Program-made: the position numbers and the translations under genes
Origin: Pseudomonadota bacterium
Lineage (GTDB): Bacteria; Pseudomonadota; Gammaproteobacteria; UBA5335
Direction of reading: 5' to 3'
Assembly: GCA_002862965.1 (NCBI GenBank)
Contig: PKCW01000112.1
Span: 1 to 10,033 of the forward strand
DNA length: 10,033 bases
Notes under the pieces: generated by a model
What the model saw: the letters and a program-made list of their open reading frames with translations, nothing else
What the model was told of the DNA's origin: nothing
Database searches by the model: none
Part shown: piece by piece, positions 6,767-10,033 of the stretch
Numbering within the stretch: the stretch's first letter is position 1
Layout of the letters: every line of letters starts with the position of its first letter

Positions 6767-7972
6767 TCAGGTGGCGACGACGCGCACCCGCCGCGCCGCT
6801 TCGGCGGCCCGTGCGCGCGCCTCGTCGATGGTGTCCGCCCGCGCGAGCGCCACGCCCATGCGTCGCCGCACATAAGACACCGGCTTGCCGAACAGGCGCA
6901 GATCGCTTTCCGGCACCGCGAGCGCTTCCGCGAGGCCCTCGAAGGCGACCCCGGGCGCATCCACGCCGCCGTAAATCACGGCGCTGGCAGCAGGGCGCAG
7001 CAGCCGGGTATCCACCGGCAGTCCCAGGATCGCGCGGGCATGCAGATCGAACTCGCTCTGCATCTGGCTGGCGAGCGTCACGAGCCCGGTGTCGTGCGGG
7101 CGCGGGCTGACTTCGCTGAACCACACCGCATCGCCGCGCACGAACAGCTCCACCCCGAAGATCCCCCGGCCGCCGAGGCGGTCGGTGACCCGACGGGCGA
7201 TGTCGTGCGCCCGCTCCAGCGCCAGCGCGCTCATCGGTTGCGGTTGCCAGCTCTCGACATAGTCGCCGTCGACCTGGCGATGGCCGATGGGCGCGCAGAA
7301 CCGGGTTTGCACGTGTCCTGCGGCGTCGGCCGCCCGCACGGTGAGCAGCGTGATCTCGAAGTCGAACGCGATCCATTGCTCGGCGATGACCCGTCCCCGA
7401 TCCACCCGCCCGCCGCTGCGCGCGGCGGCCCAGGCGGCGGGCATCTCGTCGATCGTTCGGACCACCGACTGGCCTTTGCCCGAGGACGACATGACCGGCT
7501 TGACCACGCACGGCAGGCCGATCGCGCCCGTGATGGCGGCGTTGAGCGCGGCTTCGGAGTCGGCGAAGGCGTAGCGCGAGGTGGGCAGGCCCAAGGTTTC
7601 GGCAGCGAGGCGCCGGATGCCTTCGCGCTGCATGGTCAGCCAGGCGGCTTCGGCGGTCGGGATGACTTGCGTGAGGCCCTCGGCTTCGAGTTCGCGCAGG
7701 GTTTCGGTGGCGATGGCCTCGATTTCCGGGACCACCCAGTGTGGCCGTTCCAGCGTGATGAGGGCGCGCAGCGCGGCGCCGTCGGTCATGTCCAGCACAT
7801 GGGCGCGGTGGGCGAGGGCATGGCCCGGCGCATCCGCGTAGCGATCCACGGCGATCACCTCGACCCCCAGTCGCTGCAGCGCGATGATGACTTCCTTGCC
7901 CAGTTCGCCCGCGCCGAGCAGCATCACGCGGGTGGCCGACGGAGTGAGCGGGGTGCCGATGCGCATGATCAT
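6767..7972 (-). CDS. purT: Formate-dependent phosphoribosylglycinamide formyltransferase PurT
   Basis: PurT makes N-formyl-glycinamide ribonucleotide from GAR, formate and ATP, the folate-independent version of the third step of de novo purine synthesis, in the cytoplasm. The 401-residue protein (E. coli about 392) is collinear with the family. It has [15 protein letters not shown] at the N-terminal nucleotide/substrate domain (14-28), [10 protein letters not shown] (42-51), [11 protein letters not shown] (80-90), and an ATP-grasp core with [17 protein letters not shown] (155-171), [10 protein letters not shown] (203-212), [16 protein letters not shown] (230-245), FGVELFV (272-278) and [12 protein letters not shown] (285-296, metal- and ATP-binding region). 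The start is ATG 7972 or in-frame ATG 7966; neither has a strong ribosome-binding site, and 7966 has a GAG about 6 nt ahead. A TAGAAT -10-like box lies at 7997-8002 on the minus strand without a well-placed -35. It ends 9 bp from the stop of the convergent pseudouridine synthase gene. Confidence 0.97.
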   Translation of the reverse strand: MIMRIGTPLTPSATRVMLLGAGELGKEVIIALQRLGVEVIAVDRYADAPGHALAHRAHVLDMTDGAALRALITLERPHWVVPEIEAIATETLRELEAEGLTQVIPTAEAAWLTMQREGIRRLAAETLGLPTSRYAFADSEAALNAAITGAIGLPCVVKPVMSSSGKGQSVVRTIDEMPAAWAAARSGGRVDRGRVIAEQWIAFDFEITLLTVRAADAAGHVQTRFCAPIGHRQVDGDYVESWQPQPMSALALERAHDIARRVTDRLGGRGIFGVELFVRGDAVWFSEVSPRPHDTGLVTLASQMQSEFDLHARAILGLPVDTRLLRPAASAVIYGGVDAPGVAFEGLAEALAVPESDLRLFGKPVSYVRRRMGVALARADTIDEARARAAEAARRVRVVAT

Positions 7973-8100
7973 CTCGCGGTGGGGAGCGAAGGCGCGATTC
8001 TACCCCACGGCGCGCGCGCCGATGTCACGCCCGCATCGACGACGCGCACCTGTCGCTGCGGTATCATCACGGGCCTTGCAGGATCCGCCGGAGCGGCGCC

Positions 8101-8718
8101 ATGGGCTTTGCCGAGACGCTTGATGCGCTTATCCCGACCGTCGCCGCGCTGGCGGCCGAGGGCCTGTCCCCGGCCACGGGCGGCAACTTTTCCGTGCGCG
8201 CTGGCGCCGAGTGGTTTTTCATCACGGCCTCGGGTTGTGACAAGCGCGCCTTGACGCCCGCCGACTTCGTCCGCGTGCCCGTTTCCGGAGCGCTGCCGAC
8301 GACGCCACCGGCGCCTTCGGCCGAGGCCGCGTTGCACCAGCGACTCTACCGGCAGGATGACCGCATCGGCTGCGTCCTGCATACCCATTCCGTGCCGGCG
8401 ACCGTGCTTTCGCGGTGCAGCGAGGCCGAGCGCCTCGTCTTTGTCGGCTATGAGATGCAAAAGGCCATCCGTGGCCAGACCACCCACGAGACGCCGCTGG
8501 CCCTGCCGCTGTTCGAGAATACCCAGGACATCCCGACGCTGGCAGACGCGCTCAGCCGGCGCTGGGAGCCGGATGGCCTGCCGTATGGGCTGCTGGTGCG
8601 CGGTCATGGCCTCTATGCCTGGGGCGCGTCGGTGGCCGAGGCGCGACGCCACGTGGAAGGTTGGGAATTTCTGCTGAACTGCATGCTCCAGGAGCGCTTG
8701 CTGGAGGGACGCCGATGA
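8101..8718 (+). CDS. mtnB: Methylthioribulose-1-phosphate dehydratase MtnB
   Basis: MtnB is a zinc enzyme of the class II aldolase fold. It dehydrates 5-methylthioribulose-1-phosphate to 2,3-diketo-5-methylthiopentyl-1-phosphate in the methionine salvage pathway. The 205 residues are of normal length. Visible motifs are SPATGGNFSVR (23-33) for phosphate binding, ITASGCDKRAL (41-51), SAEAALH (73-79) with the likely catalytic Glu75, the zinc ligands H94 and H96 in HTHS, and H169 in VRGHGLYAWG (167-175) as third ligand. ATG 8101 is preceded by GGAG (8090-8093) at 7 nt. It is the first gene of an operon, and mtnC starts inside its stop codon (ATGA, 8715-8718). It is divergent from purT across about 128 bp. 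A TATCAT at 8062-8067 may serve as -10, but no convincing -35 was found. Confidence 0.96.
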   Translation: MGFAETLDALIPTVAALAAEGLSPATGGNFSVRAGAEWFFITASGCDKRALTPADFVRVPVSGALPTTPPAPSAEAALHQRLYRQDDRIGCVLHTHSVPATVLSRCSEAERLVFVGYEMQKAIRGQTTHETPLALPLFENTQDIPTLADALSRRWEPDGLPYGLLVRGHGLYAWGASVAEARRHVEGWEFLLNCMLQERLLEGRR

Positions 8719-9407
8719 GGATCGAGGCCGTCGTCACGGACATCGAAGGCACCACCACCGACATCGGCTTCGTGCATCGGGTGCTGTTTCCCTATGCGGC
8801 GCGCGCGCTGCCGGCCCATGTCGCGGCCCATCGCGCCGAGCCGGCCCTCCAGGCGCTGTTGCGGGATGTCGCGATCCAGAGCGGGCGGCCCGAGGCGAGC
8901 GAGGCCGAAGTCGTGGACCAGCTGCTGGAATGGATCAAACTGGATCTCAAGCTCACGCCCCTGAAGACGCTGCAGGGCTGGATCTGGCGCGAAGGCTATC
9001 AACGTGGCGATTTCACCGGCCACGTCTATCCCGATGCGGTCGTCGGCCTGCGCCGCTGGCACGCGGCCGGCTTGCGGCTCTATGTCTACTCCTCCGGGTC
9101 TGAAGAGGCCCAGCGCTTGCTGTTCGGTCACAGCGACCACGGCGATCTGACGGGGCTCTTCAGCGGGTATTTCGACACCCGCATCGGCGCCAAGCGCGCG
9201 GCCGACAGCTATCGTCACATTGCTGCGGCCATCGCGATCGCGCCCGAGAGAATCCTGTTTCTCTCCGACATCGAGGCCGAACTCGACGCGGCGCGAACTG
9301 CGGGGCTTGCGACCTGTCTGCTGGCCCGGGGCGGCGAGACGACGAGCGAACACCCCCTCGCCCGGGATTTTCATCACATTCCGCAACTGCAGGAGATCGC
9401 GCCATGA
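8715..9407 (+). CDS. mtnC: Enolase-phosphatase E1 (MtnC), bifunctional HAD-superfamily enzyme
   Basis: MtnC enolises 2,3-diketo-5-methylthiopentyl-1-phosphate and then removes the phosphate to give the acireductone. It replaces the separate MtnW and MtnX enzymes used by Bacillus. The 230 residues show the HAD motifs: VVTDIEGTTTDIGFVH (6-21) with the E1-type D9-x-E11 that binds magnesium and replaces the usual DxD, YSSGS (125-129) as motif II, GAK (158-160) with Lys160 as motif III, and FLSDIEAELDAA (182-193) with Asp185 as motif IV. LQGWIWREGYQRG (86-98) is a further E1 signature. The start is ATG 8715, with GGAGGG (8703-8708) 6 nt upstream. It overlaps the mtnB stop by 4 bp, which suggests translational coupling. 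An in-frame TTG further upstream at 8661 lies inside mtnB and is not used here. Confidence 0.97.
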   Translation: MRIEAVVTDIEGTTTDIGFVHRVLFPYAARALPAHVAAHRAEPALQALLRDVAIQSGRPEASEAEVVDQLLEWIKLDLKLTPLKTLQGWIWREGYQRGDFTGHVYPDAVVGLRRWHAAGLRLYVYSSGSEEAQRLLFGHSDHGDLTGLFSGYFDTRIGAKRAADSYRHIAAAIAIAPERILFLSDIEAELDAARTAGLATCLLARGGETTSEHPLARDFHHIPQLQEIAP

Positions 9408-9817
9408 GCCGCCTGACGGTCTATGCCGCCGCCGACCCCGCCCAGCCGATACTGGAGACGGAGGATGGAGAAACCATCCGCCGCACCCTGGCCGAAGCCG
9501 GCGTCCTGTTCCGGCGCTGGGCCGCCACGGCGCCGCTCGCGGAGCGGGCGGAGGAGGCGGACATTCTGGCCGCCTATCGCCCCGAGATCGATCGTCTCGT
9601 CGCGGAGGCCGGCTATCAGAGCGTGGACGTGGTCAACATGTATCCGGATCATCCGGACCGCGTTGCCTTGCGGCAGAAGTTCCTCAGTGAACACACCCAC
9701 GGTGAGGACGAGGTGCGCTTTTTCGTCGAGGGCGCCGGCTTGTTCTGCCTGCATCTGGACGAGCGGGTCCATGCCGTGCTGTGCAGAGGCTTCGAGCTGC
9801 ACTCCGGAGTGCCATGA
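9404..9817 (+). CDS. mtnD: Acireductone dioxygenase MtnD, C-terminally truncated
   Basis: Acireductone dioxygenase is a cupin metalloenzyme. With iron it converts the MtnC product to the 2-keto acid precursor of methionine plus formate; with nickel it gives a CO-producing side reaction. The start ATG 9404 overlaps the mtnC stop (ATGA), with AGGAG (9391-9395) 8 nt upstream. Residues 1-127 follow the family well: YRPEIDRLVAEAGYQSVDVV (59-78), the metal motif SEHTHGEDEVRFFVEG (95-110) with ligands H97, H99 and E103, and HAVLC (123-127). After Cys127 the similarity fades into RGFELHSGVP and a TGA stop at 9815-9817. The family is usually about 180 residues; here 137 remain, and the conserved P-H-W-F-D stretch with the fourth ligand His is missing. 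Either the gene is broken near 9785-9815, or the sequence contains indel errors there. As written, the enzyme should be inactive or severely impaired. Confidence 0.9.
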   Translation: MSRLTVYAAADPAQPILETEDGETIRRTLAEAGVLFRRWAATAPLAERAEEADILAAYRPEIDRLVAEAGYQSVDVVNMYPDHPDRVALRQKFLSEHTHGEDEVRFFVEGAGLFCLHLDERVHAVLCRGFELHSGVP

Positions 9818-10033
9818 TGGCTTGGACACCCAGGGGGCCGGGCGGCCGGTGCGCGGGGCGCGCAGGACCGGGGCGTGTGACAGGCGCGTACCGCAATTCT
9901 TCGCCACCTGGTCGAGCAGCGTCGGCGTATTCCGCACGACGCGCGGATTTCGCGAGAAAAGGATGCGCCTGATCGCTTTGATCGCCACCTTGGCGCTGCG
10001 GCGTGCATGGGTGGGGGGGTGGGGTGGGCAGGC
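9818..10033. other. Unassigned sequence after mtnD, ending in a G-rich run
   Basis: No family could be recognised here on either strand. Just after the mtnD stop, TGGCTTGGACACCCAGGG (from 9818) can be read with one base removed as W-L-D-T-Q-G, faintly like the lost H-W-F-D-M-G of MtnD, so eroded or misread mtnD sequence may continue for some tens of bases. One plus frame is open to the window end and contains ATG 9963 followed by a hydrophobic stretch (MRLIALIATLALRRAW), which could be the start of an exported protein; a minus frame is also open. None of these can be promoted to a gene. The last bases (10009-10028) are GGG-T-G7-T-GGGG-T-GGG, a low-complexity tract. Confidence 0.5.

Noticed and set aside
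7040..8254. Plus-strand open frame of 404 codons antisense to purT
   Set aside because: It overlaps purT and the start of mtnB, which are well supported, and its translation has no recognisable domain. GC-rich DNA leaves antisense frames open by chance.
9374..9988. Minus-strand frame starting with GTG near 9988 (VAIKAIRRILFSRNPRVV...)
   Set aside because: The first 40 codons look protein-like with GC-rich third positions, but the frame runs on antisense through mtnD without a stop and no family was recognised. It is not supportable as a gene without a search.
1..10033. tRNA genes, rRNA genes, CRISPR arrays and phage attachment sites
   Set aside because: No cloverleaf-like sequence, regularly spaced repeats or rRNA signature was seen on either strand.

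Overview
The window is GC-rich, densely packed bacterial DNA. It carries mainly chromosomal genes: DNA mismatch repair, purine synthesis, rRNA pseudouridylation and methionine salvage. PurT, the methionine salvage trio mtnB-mtnC-mtnD and a copper membrane monooxygenase (CuMMO) subunit C together suggest a gammaproteobacterium. Genus cannot be decided from the sequence alone.

Layout. Positions 1-2424 (+) hold most of mutS, which starts before the window. Positions 2486-4378 (+) encode a membrane O-acyltransferase with a fused periplasmic SGNH esterase-like domain. It is visibly less GC-rich than mutS and probably modifies a surface glycan. Positions 4379-5057 hold no intact gene, but they do contain a decayed 3' end of an IS3-family transposase (about 4562-4791) with a probable right IS end (4851-4872). 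A strong terminator (4998-5031) serves the next gene. Positions 5058-5834 (-) encode an isolated AmoC/PmoC-family subunit with all six conserved metal-site residues, its own promoter candidate and its own terminator, and with no A or B subunit in the window. The divergent region 5835-6004 contains a perfect 18-bp palindrome beside a consensus -35 box. Positions 6005-6757 (+) encode an S4-domain pseudouridine synthase. It converges within 9 bp on purT (6767-7972, -). From 8101 a tight (+) operon, mtnB-mtnC-mtnD, runs with ATGA overlaps. MtnD stops about 40 residues early and lacks the fourth metal ligand. The last 216 bases are unexplained and end in a G-rich run that may be a contig edge.

How the genes relate. 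MtnB, MtnC and MtnD are consecutive steps of the methionine salvage pathway, from 5-methylthioribulose-1-phosphate to the 2-keto acid precursor of methionine. The other genes look functionally independent. The most notable features are the orphan CuMMO subunit C with its palindromic divergent control region, and the truncated MtnD.
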